From: Parachlamydiales bacterium
GTDB lineage: Bacteria; Chlamydiota; Chlamydiia; Chlamydiales; Rhabdochlamydiaceae
Assembly (NCBI GenBank): GCA_003153295.1
Contig: PLXY01000008.1
Coordinates: 338,063 to 402,062 of the forward strand
Reading direction: 5' to 3'
DNA length: 64,000 bases
Shown here in pieces: positions 1 to 8,054 of the stretch. Positions within the stretch are counted from its first letter, which is position 1, and every line of letters starts with the position of its first letter. The notes below the pieces were generated by a model, which made no database searches, was not told the origin of the DNA, and saw only the letters and a program-made list of their open reading frames with translations. The position numbers and the translations under genes are program-made.

Positions 1-777
1 GCCTATCCAGCAGCTACAGCAGGGGCTTTACAAGAACAACGACTCTCTGTCTTTGTCGCAGGCTTTTATGATCCGGGTGTCATGGCCATCGGCAATAAAT
101 GCATCTTAGCGCCTGCCAATATCGTTCACTTGATTAACACAACGAGCCAGGTCGAACATTTTGATAAGACTTCGTCTGCAGGCTTTGCGATTTGGACCAA
201 AGACATCAAACAGGCGCCTCAGCTGGCCAAGAAACTGCAGAACCAATTGAGAGAGGCTCAAATTGACCAATATTGGAAAGTCACCACGTATAAAGAGTAC
301 GACTTTGCAAAAGACCTGTTGCAGCAATTTCAAAGCGATCGTTATTTATTTACATTGATCGGCCTGGTGATCTTGCTGGTCGCCTGCTCGAATATTATTT
401 CATTCCTGGTCATCCTCGTGAATGATAAAAAGCAAGAGATTGGCATCCTGCAAGCGCTAGGAGCATCCCGAAAAAGCATCGCGCTGATCTTTGGAGGCCT
501 GGGTGCTGCTTTAGGAGTCTTAAGCAGCATCGTCGGAGTGGGCACTGCGTTGCTGACGTTGAAAAATCTCGATAAGCTGGTTCAGTTTTTAAGTTTCTTA
601 CAGGGGCATGATGCTTTCAATGCAGCTTTCTTTGGCTCTTCACTTCCGCATGAACTCAGTTTTCAAGCCCTGTTGTTTGTCTTGATCATCACGCCGGTTT
701 TATCTTTAATTGCCGGTCTGATTCCTGCGTGGAAAGCTTGCCGTTTAAGCCCCTCTGCCATTTTGAGGTCCGAGTGA
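1..777 (+). CDS. ABC transporter permease, LolC/LolE type (3' part)
   Basis: Inner-membrane permease of a lipoprotein-releasing (Lol) type exporter, which with LolD ATPase pulls lipoproteins out of the inner membrane. The frame is open to the left window edge, so the N-terminus is missing; 258 residues are visible. The visible part has a periplasmic segment followed by an FtsX/MacB-type domain with three hydrophobic segments, near residues 115-140, 155-185 and 225-245. The segment with NDKKQEIGILQALGAS is the typical coupling helix of LolC/E and FtsX-like permeases, and the C-terminal [13 protein letters not shown] is also typical. The stop overlaps the lolD start by four bases (GTGA), so the two are translationally coupled. 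A MacB-like permease is possible, but the lolD partner favours Lol. Confidence 0.85.
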   Translation, partial: AYPAATAGALQEQRLSVFVAGFYDPGVMAIGNKCILAPANIVHLINTTSQVEHFDKTSSAGFAIWTKDIKQAPQLAKKLQNQLREAQIDQYWKVTTYKEYDFAKDLLQQFQSDRYLFTLIGLVILLVACSNIISFLVILVNDKKQEIGILQALGASRKSIALIFGGLGAALGVLSSIVGVGTALLTLKNLDKLVQFLSFLQGHDAFNAAFFGSSLPHELSFQALLFVLIITPVLSLIAGLIPAWKACRLSPSAILRSE

Positions 778-1436
778 TACTTAAAGCAAAAAACATCTCG
801 AAGAGTTTTAAGAGTCCGATCGATGTGACGATTCTGAAAGATATTACTTTAGAAATTAAAGCGGGTGAGACCATTGCAATCACGGGAAAGTCCGGCGAAG
901 GGAAGACGACGCTGCTCCATATTTTAGGAACGTTGGAAGCGCCCACAAATGGAACGTTAGAAATCTGCGGTACTTTGGCTTCTTCTTCGACGTGGAACCA
1001 TCTCCGGAATCAGAAAATCGGGTTTATTTTCCAGGCCTACAATCTTTTAGAAGACTACACGGTGCTGGAAAATATCCTCATGCCTGCCAAGATCGCCCAT
1101 CAAGATACGCGGCCCGGCTCTGCAAGCCATACGCGTGCTTTAGAACTGCTCCAAGAAGTGGGCTTAAGCCATCGCGCTGATTTTCCAGCTAAGCTTCTTT
1201 CCGGCGGAGAAAAACAACGGGCAGCGATCGCTCGCGCTTTCTTGAACGATCCGGCTCTGATTCTGGCCGATGAGCCGTCGGGCAATCTCGATCATGCCCA
1301 TTCGACCATCATCTATAATCTTCTTTTATCCGCTGCTCAAAAGCGAGGCAAAGCCCTGATTGTGGTCACTCACGATCGAGAACTTGCAGCTCTTTGCCAA
1401 AAAACGTATTCTCTGATGGATGGAGTACTTTCATGA
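774..1436 (+). CDS. lolD: LolD-like ABC transporter ATP-binding protein
   Basis: Cytoplasmic ATPase that powers the adjacent permease in lipoprotein release. GTG start at 774 is chosen because it overlaps the permease stop (GTGA) and has GAGG five bases upstream; an ATG at 729 would lie inside the permease gene. The 220 residues contain Walker [10 protein letters not shown] (about 38-46), a Q-loop (FIFQAYNLL), signature LLSGGEKQR (about 141-149), Walker [14 protein letters not shown] and the switch His in VVTHDRE. Length and motifs fit the LolD/MacB subfamily. Its stop overlaps the next start as ATGA, so permease, ATPase and UDP-glucose dehydrogenase are probably one transcript. Confidence 0.9.
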   Translation: MILKAKNISKSFKSPIDVTILKDITLEIKAGETIAITGKSGEGKTTLLHILGTLEAPTNGTLEICGTLASSSTWNHLRNQKIGFIFQAYNLLEDYTVLENILMPAKIAHQDTRPGSASHTRALELLQEVGLSHRADFPAKLLSGGEKQRAAIARAFLNDPALILADEPSGNLDHAHSTIIYNLLLSAAQKRGKALIVVTHDRELAALCQKTYSLMDGVLS

Positions 1437-2752
1437 ATTTACTGATCATTGGTACTGGATACGTCGGCCTTGTCACGGGAGCCTGCTTTGCAGATATGGG
1501 CCATCAAGTCATTTGCCTTGATATCGATGCTGATAAGATCGCTGCCCTTCAACAAGGAATCGTCCCCATTTATGAGCCCGGTCTAGAAGAAGTGGTCAAA
1601 CGGAATATCTCTGCCGGCCGGTTAAAATTTACCACCGACTATCAAATGGGCGTGCAAAACTCCAAAGTTTGCTTCATTGCTGTTCCAACACCCTCCAAAG
1701 AAGACGGCTCTTGTGATCTATCGTATGTTTTAAAAGCGGCCCGTTCGATTGCAGAATCGATGACCGATTCTTTGATCATTGTAACCAAGTCGACAGTCCC
1801 TGTGGGAACCTCTCAAAAAATCCGTCAAGTTGTTCAGGAATATTCCTCCCTACCTTTTGAAGTCGTTGCAAATCCTGAATTTTTAAAAGAAGGCGCTGCC
1901 ATCTCTGACTGTATGAAGCCCGACCGGATTATCATCGGAGTTGAATCGCCTGAAGCTGCCCAGGTCATGAAAGAGATCTATGCCGCCTTTACGATCAATC
2001 ACGATCGGATCCTGATCATGGACACCGCTTCTGCGGAGATGACCAAATACGTCGCCAATGCCATGCTCGCGGCCCGCATTTCCTTCATGAATGAAATGGC
2101 AGGCCTATGTGAAAAACTCGGCGCTCATATTCAACAGGTGCGAGTAGGGATCGGCTCTGATCCTCGCATCGGCTACCATTTTCTCTACGCCGGCGCAGGT
2201 TACGGAGGGTCTTGCTTTCCTAAAGATATCCGCGCTTTGCAAGCGATGGCTCGCGCCGCCGACTATGACGCTCCCCTCTTACAGGCTATCGATACGATCA
2301 ATGAACGGCAGAAAAAAGTGCTCGCCCAGAAAATAAAGATCTATTTTGCACAACTCGGCGGCGTTGCCAAAAAAACCATCGCGATTTGGGGTTTAGCCTT
2401 CAAGCCTGACACCGACGATCTCCGTGAAGCTCCTGCCCTAAAGTTAATCGAAGAGCTTTTAGATCAAGGCGTCTTTGTCCGGCTCTATGATCCTGTAGCG
2501 ATGTCCAAAGCTCAAAAATTGCTGAATCATCCTGGAATCACCTGGTGCCGCGATGAATACCACGCAGCGGAAGGTTCTGATGGAGTGGCCCTGGTGACAG
2601 AATGGAAACAATTCCGGTTTGTCAACTTAGAGACCGTTTCTAAAACCATGCAGGGGAAAGCTTTCTTCGACGGCCGCAACCAATATAAAAAAGATGAAAT
2701 GAAAGCCAAAGGCTTCCATTACTTTGGAATTGGCGTCCCACAAGATCGTTAG
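1433..2752 (+). CDS. ugd: UDP-glucose 6-dehydrogenase
   Basis: Oxidises UDP-glucose to UDP-glucuronate with two NAD+, supplying an acidic sugar nucleotide for surface polysaccharide or lipid A/LPS modification. Start ATG at 1433 overlaps the lolD stop (ATGA). Domain order is normal: N-terminal Rossmann domain with GTGYVGLVTG from residue 7, a central helical domain with YVANAMLAARISFMNEMA, the catalytic motif YGGSCFPKD with nucleophile Cys near 261, and a C-terminal UDP-binding domain with WGLAFKPDTDDLREAP. The 439 residues match the family length. With galE and the sugar transferase downstream it suggests a small UDP-sugar module, split by one unrelated-looking gene. Confidence 0.95.
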   Translation: MNLLIIGTGYVGLVTGACFADMGHQVICLDIDADKIAALQQGIVPIYEPGLEEVVKRNISAGRLKFTTDYQMGVQNSKVCFIAVPTPSKEDGSCDLSYVLKAARSIAESMTDSLIIVTKSTVPVGTSQKIRQVVQEYSSLPFEVVANPEFLKEGAAISDCMKPDRIIIGVESPEAAQVMKEIYAAFTINHDRILIMDTASAEMTKYVANAMLAARISFMNEMAGLCEKLGAHIQQVRVGIGSDPRIGYHFLYAGAGYGGSCFPKDIRALQAMARAADYDAPLLQAIDTINERQKKVLAQKIKIYFAQLGGVAKKTIAIWGLAFKPDTDDLREAPALKLIEELLDQGVFVRLYDPVAMSKAQKLLNHPGITWCRDEYHAAEGSDGVALVTEWKQFRFVNLETVSKTMQGKAFFDGRNQYKKDEMKAKGFHYFGIGVPQDR

Positions 2753-2904
2753 AACGAGCTTTCCTTTGAAAAGCCCTGTTTAATCTTACATAAATCAAAT
2801 AATCCTTATTTTTAACTGCTTGTCAATTAACAAGTTAATTCATTGTTTATTACAATTTAATAATATGATAAACTTGTTAGTAACTTTTAAAAAATGGAAT
2901 ATAA

Positions 2905-4104
2905 ATGTCTACTCCTACACAATCAATAAACAATAAAGCTTCCGAATTTAATATTCCGACTACGAAGTCCCAACTAGAAAGCAAAAAAATTGATTTATTA
3001 TCTGCAATATTTTTACCGAACAACATAGTCTCAGAGCTTCCACTGGAATCTCGAGTCTCAACAGAGCCTAAGATGGATCTTCTTCAAGACGATAAACTTG
3101 AAGGCAAAACAATCGATTTGTTCTCGGAGACATTCCTTCCTAAAACGTCATCTCCCTCTATAGCGGCTCAACAAGATCAAATCCAAGAACTTCAAGATCA
3201 ATTATACGAACATGCCTTGAAAAAGAGATTCAAAGAAGCTCTCCAGTTGGCAGAAAGGATGCCTCTTGATTCAACCGCGAGAGCTACAGCTCTTTGTATC
3301 ATTGCAGACCTCGCGAGCCTCCCTGATGAGGCCAACAATTGTGGAAATTTCGTTTTCGCTGAAAGAGTTGCCTTAAAAATTTCTGATGTTCACATTCTTG
3401 AAAAGTCCACGGCCCTTTACAGCCTTGCGATCAATATGAAAAAGAGTCAAAAAGGTGATTGGAAAAGAATAGCCGAGAGCATTCCGGACAAGAAGATGAG
3501 AGCCTTTATTCTTCCTGAAAAAGTCGTCATTCAACCTGAGAAGCCTCTCGCACAGAAACCCCGCAAACTGAGTCGCCAAGTCATGTCCTCTGCAGATCTT
3601 CCATCTGGAACCAGTCAGTTGTCAAGCGCACCCTATATTATGCCTCTCGGGATTATGCCGGTCAGGCCCCCGCAGAAGAGTCGTAACCCTATTCCTCAAG
3701 AATCCTCCTATAACCATCTTCCATCCATCGATGATTTATGCGGTGATTCAGCAGAACCAGATTATGATGAGGGCGAATCAGAATTAGCTTGTGATTCTAT
3801 TGGCTATTCAAGCCTGTCTCCTAATTCTACTACAAACCTCTCGAAACTTGTTCGACAAGGAAATTCCCACGCCAATCTTCATGATTCAGAAACCTGTGAT
3901 ACCAGTAGCTATTCCAGTACATCCAATAGACCGGACGTGCAACCTATGATGCCCCGCAAACTAGTGCCTAAAGAAAAGACCTATACTGATCTTTCAGACG
4001 CTTTGCTCGAAGATACTTTAGGATATTCTTCAGCTTTAATTTTCAGGATGAGCGAAGATGAAGAGAAAAGGACTGGATCTTCTTACCCGCTAAAAAAATC
4101 TTAA
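2905..4104 (+). CDS. Unknown Ser/Tyr-rich protein with internal repeats, effector candidate
   Basis: 399 residues, no family recognised. No signal peptide or membrane segment. Near the N-terminus two short repeats occur, KKIDLLSAIFLPN and KTIDLFSETFLPK. Residues about 85-200 are helical and look TPR-like (ALKKRFKEALQLAERMP). The C-terminal half is disordered, rich in Ser, Pro and Asn, and carries three to four imperfect repeats of the form K...YxxL...D(S/T)xxYSS (for example SYNHLPSID followed by DSIGYSS, and TYTDLSDAL followed by DTLGYSS). An AT-rich spacer of 150 bases precedes it. Tyrosine repeats in a soluble disordered tail are common in secreted chlamydial effectors, so secretion into the host is my guess, not shown by the sequence. 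Confidence 0.6.
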   Translation: MSTPTQSINNKASEFNIPTTKSQLESKKIDLLSAIFLPNNIVSELPLESRVSTEPKMDLLQDDKLEGKTIDLFSETFLPKTSSPSIAAQQDQIQELQDQLYEHALKKRFKEALQLAERMPLDSTARATALCIIADLASLPDEANNCGNFVFAERVALKISDVHILEKSTALYSLAINMKKSQKGDWKRIAESIPDKKMRAFILPEKVVIQPEKPLAQKPRKLSRQVMSSADLPSGTSQLSSAPYIMPLGIMPVRPPQKSRNPIPQESSYNHLPSIDDLCGDSAEPDYDEGESELACDSIGYSSLSPNSTTNLSKLVRQGNSHANLHDSETCDTSSYSSTSNRPDVQPMMPRKLVPKEKTYTDLSDALLEDTLGYSSALIFRMSEDEEKRTGSSYPLKKS

Positions 4105-4228
4105 GCAGCAATAGCAGTATAATACTGCCATTATCTCCTTATATTTTAGTCCATTAAACTTATGGTCAATTAAACCTCTTTAAGCTTTATTGCAAATAAT
4201 TGCTTAAAAAGTTATATACTTATTGCTT

Positions 4229-4840
4229 ATGGTAAGTGCTAAAAGAATTTTTGATATTTTGTTCAGCCTAGGTGCTATTCTTTTCTTTCTCCCGTTAGGA
4301 TTGATTATCGTTGTGCTCATTAAAGGGAGTTCCTCTGGTCCTATTTTCTATAGCTGCAAGCGGGTGGGAAAAGATGGTCAGCCGATTTATTGCTGGAAAT
4401 TTCGCACGATGTGCCAAGATGCCGATAAAAAATTATTAGAGCTTTTACGAAATAACTCTCAGATGAAGCAAGAATGGGACACCTATTTTAAACTCAAAGA
4501 CGACCCACGCATCACCAGCATTGGAAAAATTCTCCGTAAGTCTTCTTTGGATGAGCTTCCTCAATTTTTTAATGTTCTCAAAGGAGATCTCAGCGTCGTC
4601 GGTCCGAGGCCTGTCACCGAAGTAGAGATCCAAAAATATTTTGGAGAAAAAGCCGCAAAAATTCTCTCTGTTCGGCCCGGCCTTACAGGGATTTGGCAGA
4701 CGTCAGGACGGAGTTTGCTTACCTTTGAAGAAAGGATCCAGCTCGAAGAAAGCTACATCGATCAGCAATCATTAACGTTGGACTTGCGCATCATTTTTAA
4801 AACGATCCCTGCCATGTTCTTCACTAAAGGGGCCTATTAA
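4229..4840 (+). CDS. Undecaprenyl-phosphate sugar phosphotransferase (bacterial sugar transferase)
   Basis: Membrane enzyme that starts glycan assembly by moving a sugar-1-phosphate from a UDP-sugar to undecaprenyl phosphate. 203 residues, the short monotopic PglC/WcaJ-C-terminal form. A hydrophobic membrane segment (about 8-32) is followed by GPIFYSCKRVGKDGQ, the signature KFRTMCQDAD, LRKSSLDELPQFFNVL, GDLSVVGPRPV and RPGLTGIWQTSGRS, all hallmarks of PF02397. ATG 4229 is preferred to TTG 4223. The next gene starts directly after its stop (TAAATG), suggesting coupling with the two small membrane proteins and galE. Confidence 0.9.
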   Translation: MVSAKRIFDILFSLGAILFFLPLGLIIVVLIKGSSSGPIFYSCKRVGKDGQPIYCWKFRTMCQDADKKLLELLRNNSQMKQEWDTYFKLKDDPRITSIGKILRKSSLDELPQFFNVLKGDLSVVGPRPVTEVEIQKYFGEKAAKILSVRPGLTGIWQTSGRSLLTFEERIQLEESYIDQQSLTLDLRIIFKTIPAMFFTKGAY

Positions 4841-5230
4841 ATGTCGAGTATTCCTGCACTCGTCGGTATTCATTTTGCAGGACTGCCTGTCCGATTTGCA
4901 ATAGGAAGATGGAGCAATCTTCCTACCTCTACACTTATTACATATAACCCAGCCGACCTAACTCTCAATCTTTTAGTTAGAGGAATCATCCACTACATCA
5001 AAAAAAGTCACCGGCTGACTTTTACCCCTTGGCAAGGTGTGGGCCTAGTTCTTCTCGCCCGGACCCTAACAATTATCGGCGCTTGGCATGCAACTTCTCT
5101 TCAAGAAAAACCGATGCCTTTATTCTATGCAACTCTCGTGAGTTTCTCTTCGTTCCTTACAATCATATTGATCATGGAGCTGGCGCATCGCTTTTGTGTC
5201 GATGAATCAAAAAAAGGAGAAAACCCTTAA
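4841..5230 (+). CDS. Small multi-spanning membrane protein, paralogue 1
   Basis: 129 residues, no known family. Three or four hydrophobic segments (about 5-20, 40-60, 65-85, 90-115). It shares GLPVRFAIGRWSNLP with the next gene (DLPARYAIGRWNNIP) and a middle motif R-x5-G/A-x2-A-x6-KP that also recurs in the minus-strand proteins at 49740-50561. It begins immediately after the sugar-transferase stop and ends immediately before the next start, so it is certainly co-translated. Position between a glycan-initiating enzyme and galE may be incidental because relatives lie in unrelated places. Inclusion-membrane or envelope location is possible; function unknown. Confidence 0.65.
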   Translation: MSSIPALVGIHFAGLPVRFAIGRWSNLPTSTLITYNPADLTLNLLVRGIIHYIKKSHRLTFTPWQGVGLVLLARTLTIIGAWHATSLQEKPMPLFYATLVSFSSFLTIILIMELAHRFCVDESKKGENP

Positions 5231-5626
5231 ATGGCAGCAAATGGACCTTCTGCTTCAACTGTAATAGCTATCCATCTCGCTGACTTGCCTGCACGTTATG
5301 CTATCGGCCGATGGAACAATATTCCGTTATCCAACATCCTAGTCTTCAATGGCATTGACTTATGTACCAATCTCCTGATTAAAGAAATTGCCGCAATTTT
5401 TTTGAACTCCTTTAAATTAGAACATCGAGACTATCCTTTGCAGGTGTGGTGCCTAAATCTCTCGACCCGGGTCATTGCTTGCATCACTGCTTATTATGCT
5501 GCTTCTTATCTGAAAAAACCCCTACCGATACAAGTTGCGGCCTTGTCTAATCTCGCTGCTCTTGCCACTTCTCTTGCCGCTATCACTTTTGATATGTATA
5601 TATACCCAGGTCTAGGTAAGCCTTGA
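5231..5626 (+). CDS. Small multi-spanning membrane protein, paralogue 2
   Basis: 131 residues and clearly a tandem paralogue of the preceding protein: both share the LP-x-R-[FY]-A-IGRW motif near residue 20, the N/G-x-x-DL-x-x-NLL-[VI]-[RK] helix near 45 and R-x6-A-x3-A..KPLP near 80. Hydrophobic segments alternate with short basic loops; no signal peptide. ATG abuts the previous stop, and its own stop overlaps the galE TTG start by three bases. The context says only that it is expressed with galE. Function unknown. Confidence 0.65.
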   Translation: MAANGPSASTVIAIHLADLPARYAIGRWNNIPLSNILVFNGIDLCTNLLIKEIAAIFLNSFKLEHRDYPLQVWCLNLSTRVIACITAYYAASYLKKPLPIQVAALSNLAALATSLAAITFDMYIYPGLGKP

Positions 5627-6588
5627 ATATCTTAGTTGTCGGAGGCGCAGGATATATTGGAAGCCATATTTGCAAGGCGCTCAAAGAAGCCGGCTTTTTC
5701 CCTATCGTTTTTGACAACTTAAGCAACGGCCATTCTTGGGCCGTTAAGTGGGGGCCTATGATTCAAGGAGATCTAGCAGACCCTGCAGCATTAGATAAGG
5801 CGTTTAAGACTTATCAACCTCAAGGCGTGATCCATCTAGCCTCGTCTATTGATTGTCGAGAATCGATGCTCAAACCTGACAAATACTTTCAAAATAATGT
5901 CGAAGGAACACGCTACCTTTTAGAAGCAATGGTCCGGCATCAGGTCCATCAAATCGTTTTCTCTAGCACAGCTGCTGTCTATGGCCATCCTCATCAAACG
6001 CCGATTTCTGAAGACCAGCCTTGCCAGCCGATCAATGTTTATGGAAAAACCAAGTGGCTGGCCGAAGAAATGCTCGAAGATTATTTTGCTGCCCATCAGT
6101 TGAGATCTGTCTGCCTCCGTTATTTCAATGCAGCAGGGGCCGATGAGTCGGGACAGATCGGCGAAGCCCACACGCCTGAGACACATCTTATTCCCCTTGC
6201 GATCCTTGCCGCGCTCGGGAAAAACTCTTCGTTCAAGGTTTTTGGCACCGATCATCCGACGGCTGACGGCACTCCGATCCGCGACTTTGTCCATGTTTCT
6301 GATTTAGCAGAAGCGCATGTGCTCGCTCTGCGATGGCTGTTAAACGGCGGAACAAAGATCGCTTTAAATTTAGGCAGCGGGAAAGGATATTCCTTGCGAG
6401 AAGTTCTTGCCGTTATAGAAGAAAAGATCGGTCCTGTCCCGTATGAAGTGATTGAACGTAATCCTTCCGATCCTCCGGTTTTAGTCGCTGATATTTCTGC
6501 TGCTAATAAAATCCTAAACTGGACGCCGCGCAAGAGCGATCTTGCCACGATCATCTCTTCTGCCGTAGAATGGCACCGAAAACAATAG
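5623..6588 (+). CDS. galE: UDP-glucose 4-epimerase
   Basis: Interconverts UDP-glucose and UDP-galactose (or the N-acetyl forms) with bound NAD. TTG start at 5623, overlapping the upstream stop; AGGTAAG lies just before it and the protein then begins with the expected NILVVGGAGYIGSH Rossmann motif. Catalytic residues are visible as S in FSSTAAVYG and Y-x3-K in VYGKTKW (about 146-152). Other family signatures are LRYFNAAGAD and RDFVHVSDLAEAH. 321 residues, slightly shorter than the usual 330-340. The TAG stop codon coincides with the first bases of a palindromic repeat element (6586-6754). Confidence 0.94.
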   Translation: MNILVVGGAGYIGSHICKALKEAGFFPIVFDNLSNGHSWAVKWGPMIQGDLADPAALDKAFKTYQPQGVIHLASSIDCRESMLKPDKYFQNNVEGTRYLLEAMVRHQVHQIVFSSTAAVYGHPHQTPISEDQPCQPINVYGKTKWLAEEMLEDYFAAHQLRSVCLRYFNAAGADESGQIGEAHTPETHLIPLAILAALGKNSSFKVFGTDHPTADGTPIRDFVHVSDLAEAHVLALRWLLNGGTKIALNLGSGKGYSLREVLAVIEEKIGPVPYEVIERNPSDPPVLVADISAANKILNWTPRKSDLATIISSAVEWHRKQ

Positions 6589-6754
6589 ACCTCCTTCGAA
6601 ATTAAGGTTCTGTTATTTTTCTAGTTCTTTTGAGCCGATTTTAAATTTTTTGTGCAGGGGTCATCGAAAGTTGATATTACCTCTGCACAAAAAATTTAAA
6701 ATCGGCCAAAATAATCTAGAAAAACAACGAACCCTTAGTTTCGAAAGAGGTCTA
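6586..6754. repeat. Long imperfect palindromic element, copy 1
   Basis: Two 72-base arms (6586-6657 and 6683-6754) are reverse complements at 61 of 72 positions by hand count, with a 25-base loop. The outer ends read TAGACCTC...GAGGTCTA. The left end forms the galE stop codon (TAG) and the right end supplies GAAAGAGG, the likely ribosome binding site of the next gene, whose ATG follows directly. A shorter relative lies at 37193-37280. It resembles a MITE-like or intergenic palindromic repeat, perhaps inserted at TA. In RNA it would fold into a very long hairpin between galE and mreD. Confidence 0.8.
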
Positions 6755-7285
6755 ATGCGAAAAATCCCTTTAATTTTTTCATTTATCCTGGCACTCATAG
6801 GAGCTGTCTTTGGAAGTGTTTTTTTTCCTTATCTTCATTTAAGTTTTTTCGCCCCCTTTTTAGCGCTCACCTATCATGCGACGACGCTTTCTAAGGCGCT
6901 TTGGATTTCACTGGCCTGCGGATTAATTTTGGATTTAATTTCCTCCGAGTTCCGTTTTGGTCTCTCGACACTGACTTTTGTCTTGGCCACGCTGCTTCTC
7001 TATGCGCAAAAAAAGCACTTTTTCGAAGACAAGCCCGTTGCTCTTTCACTATTTACCGCTGCCATCGCTGCTGTTTTGACACTGTTGCAATTTATTTTGG
7101 TCCATCTTTTTGATCGAGGAATTCCTTTTTCCGCTCTGACAATAGTTACAGATGTCATTTTCATGTCAGTAGTCGATGGTCTTTATGCTTTTTTATGGTT
7201 TACATGTCCGATGAGATTGTATATTTATATCAAGAAAGTCGGATGGAAAAAGCTCTTCCGCAAACCACAATATGAAGAAGAATAA
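6755..7285 (+). CDS. mreD: MreD-like rod shape-determining membrane protein
   Basis: 176 residues with five to six hydrophobic segments, most of the protein lying in the membrane. Opening MRKIPLIFSFILAL, the central ALWISLACGLILDLISSEFRFGLSTL (a G-x-x-x-D pair in a helix, typical of MreD) and a short basic tail fit the MreD family, which works with MreC and MreB in wall synthesis. ATG 6755 is chosen since it has AGAGG five bases upstream; an upstream frame extension would be read through the palindromic repeat. mreB/mreC are not in the window, and sequence similarity is only topological plus the GLILD motif, so the call is moderate. Confidence 0.6.
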   Translation: MRKIPLIFSFILALIGAVFGSVFFPYLHLSFFAPFLALTYHATTLSKALWISLACGLILDLISSEFRFGLSTLTFVLATLLLYAQKKHFFEDKPVALSLFTAAIAAVLTLLQFILVHLFDRGIPFSALTIVTDVIFMSVVDGLYAFLWFTCPMRLYIYIKKVGWKKLFRKPQYEEE

Positions 7286-8054
7286 CTCAGAATTTCTAAC
7301 TGTCGCTATCGAAGCTGCTTTGCAAGCAGGAGACCTCTTGCGCAAAGGTTTTGGAACTTCTTTTGAAATTACTTCGAAGCCCGGCCGTCATAATTTAGTC
7401 ACCAAATATGACAAACTGGCTGAATCATGCATCTTTTCCTGTTTGTTAAAACGGTTTCCCTCCCATGGATTTATCGGTGAAGAGCAAGGGCAGACCAAAG
7501 AGGGCGATGTCGTTTGGATCGTCGATCCCCTCGATGGCACTGTCAACTTCGCCCACGGCATTCCGTTATTTGCCGTGAGCATCGCAGCCGTTACTGAAAA
7601 TGAAGTCGTCGCTAGCTGCATCTATCAACCGATGACGCAAGAGCTATTCTGGGCTGAAAAAGACAAGGGCTCCTTCCTGAATGGCGTTGAACTGCGCGTC
7701 ACGACAAATAACTCCATTGATGAAGCGATGCTAGCCACAGGCTTTCCGTATAACGTCCATGAAGACCCGCTCCATTGTATCGAGACGTTTGCAAAAATGA
7801 CGCGCAAGGGCGTTCCCATCCGCCGGTTTGGTTCTGCTGCCATTGACTTAGCTTATGTCGCAGCGGGGCGTTTCGATGCCTATTGGGAAGTCTCTCTACA
7901 GCCTTGGGATTTTGCCGGGGGAAAACTTCTCGTTGAAGAAGCGGGAGGAAAAGTTTCGCAATATGACGGCTCTCCTTGCGATCCGTTCAAAGCTAGCACC
8001 ATTTTAGCAACGAACCGTCTTCTTCATCCCGCCATGCAAAAGGAAATCCAATGA
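7272..8054 (+). CDS. Inositol-1-monophosphatase family protein (SuhB-like)
   Basis: Mg2+-dependent phosphatase of the IMPase/SuhB family, 260 residues, normal length. Metal-binding motifs are GEEQG (about 69-73), DPLDGTVNFAHG (about 85-96) and the C-terminal WDFAGGKLLVEEAGG, where the Asp is the third metal ligand. SuhB homologues dephosphorylate inositol-1-phosphate or related sugars and may also act in rRNA transcription antitermination; the substrate here cannot be told from sequence. ATG overlaps the mreD end by 14 bases and its stop overlaps folD (ATGA), placing it in the mreD-IMPase-folD unit. Confidence 0.9.
   Translation: MKKNNSEFLTVAIEAALQAGDLLRKGFGTSFEITSKPGRHNLVTKYDKLAESCIFSCLLKRFPSHGFIGEEQGQTKEGDVVWIVDPLDGTVNFAHGIPLFAVSIAAVTENEVVASCIYQPMTQELFWAEKDKGSFLNGVELRVTTNNSIDEAMLATGFPYNVHEDPLHCIETFAKMTRKGVPIRRFGSAAIDLAYVAAGRFDAYWEVSLQPWDFAGGKLLVEEAGGKVSQYDGSPCDPFKASTILATNRLLHPAMQKEIQ

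Noticed and set aside
729..773. Upstream ATG for lolD
   Set aside because: It would start inside the permease gene; GTG 774 has a ribosome site and the stop-start overlap.
5920..6294. Minus-strand frame opposite galE
   Set aside because: Shadow of the conserved galE frame; no ribosome site.
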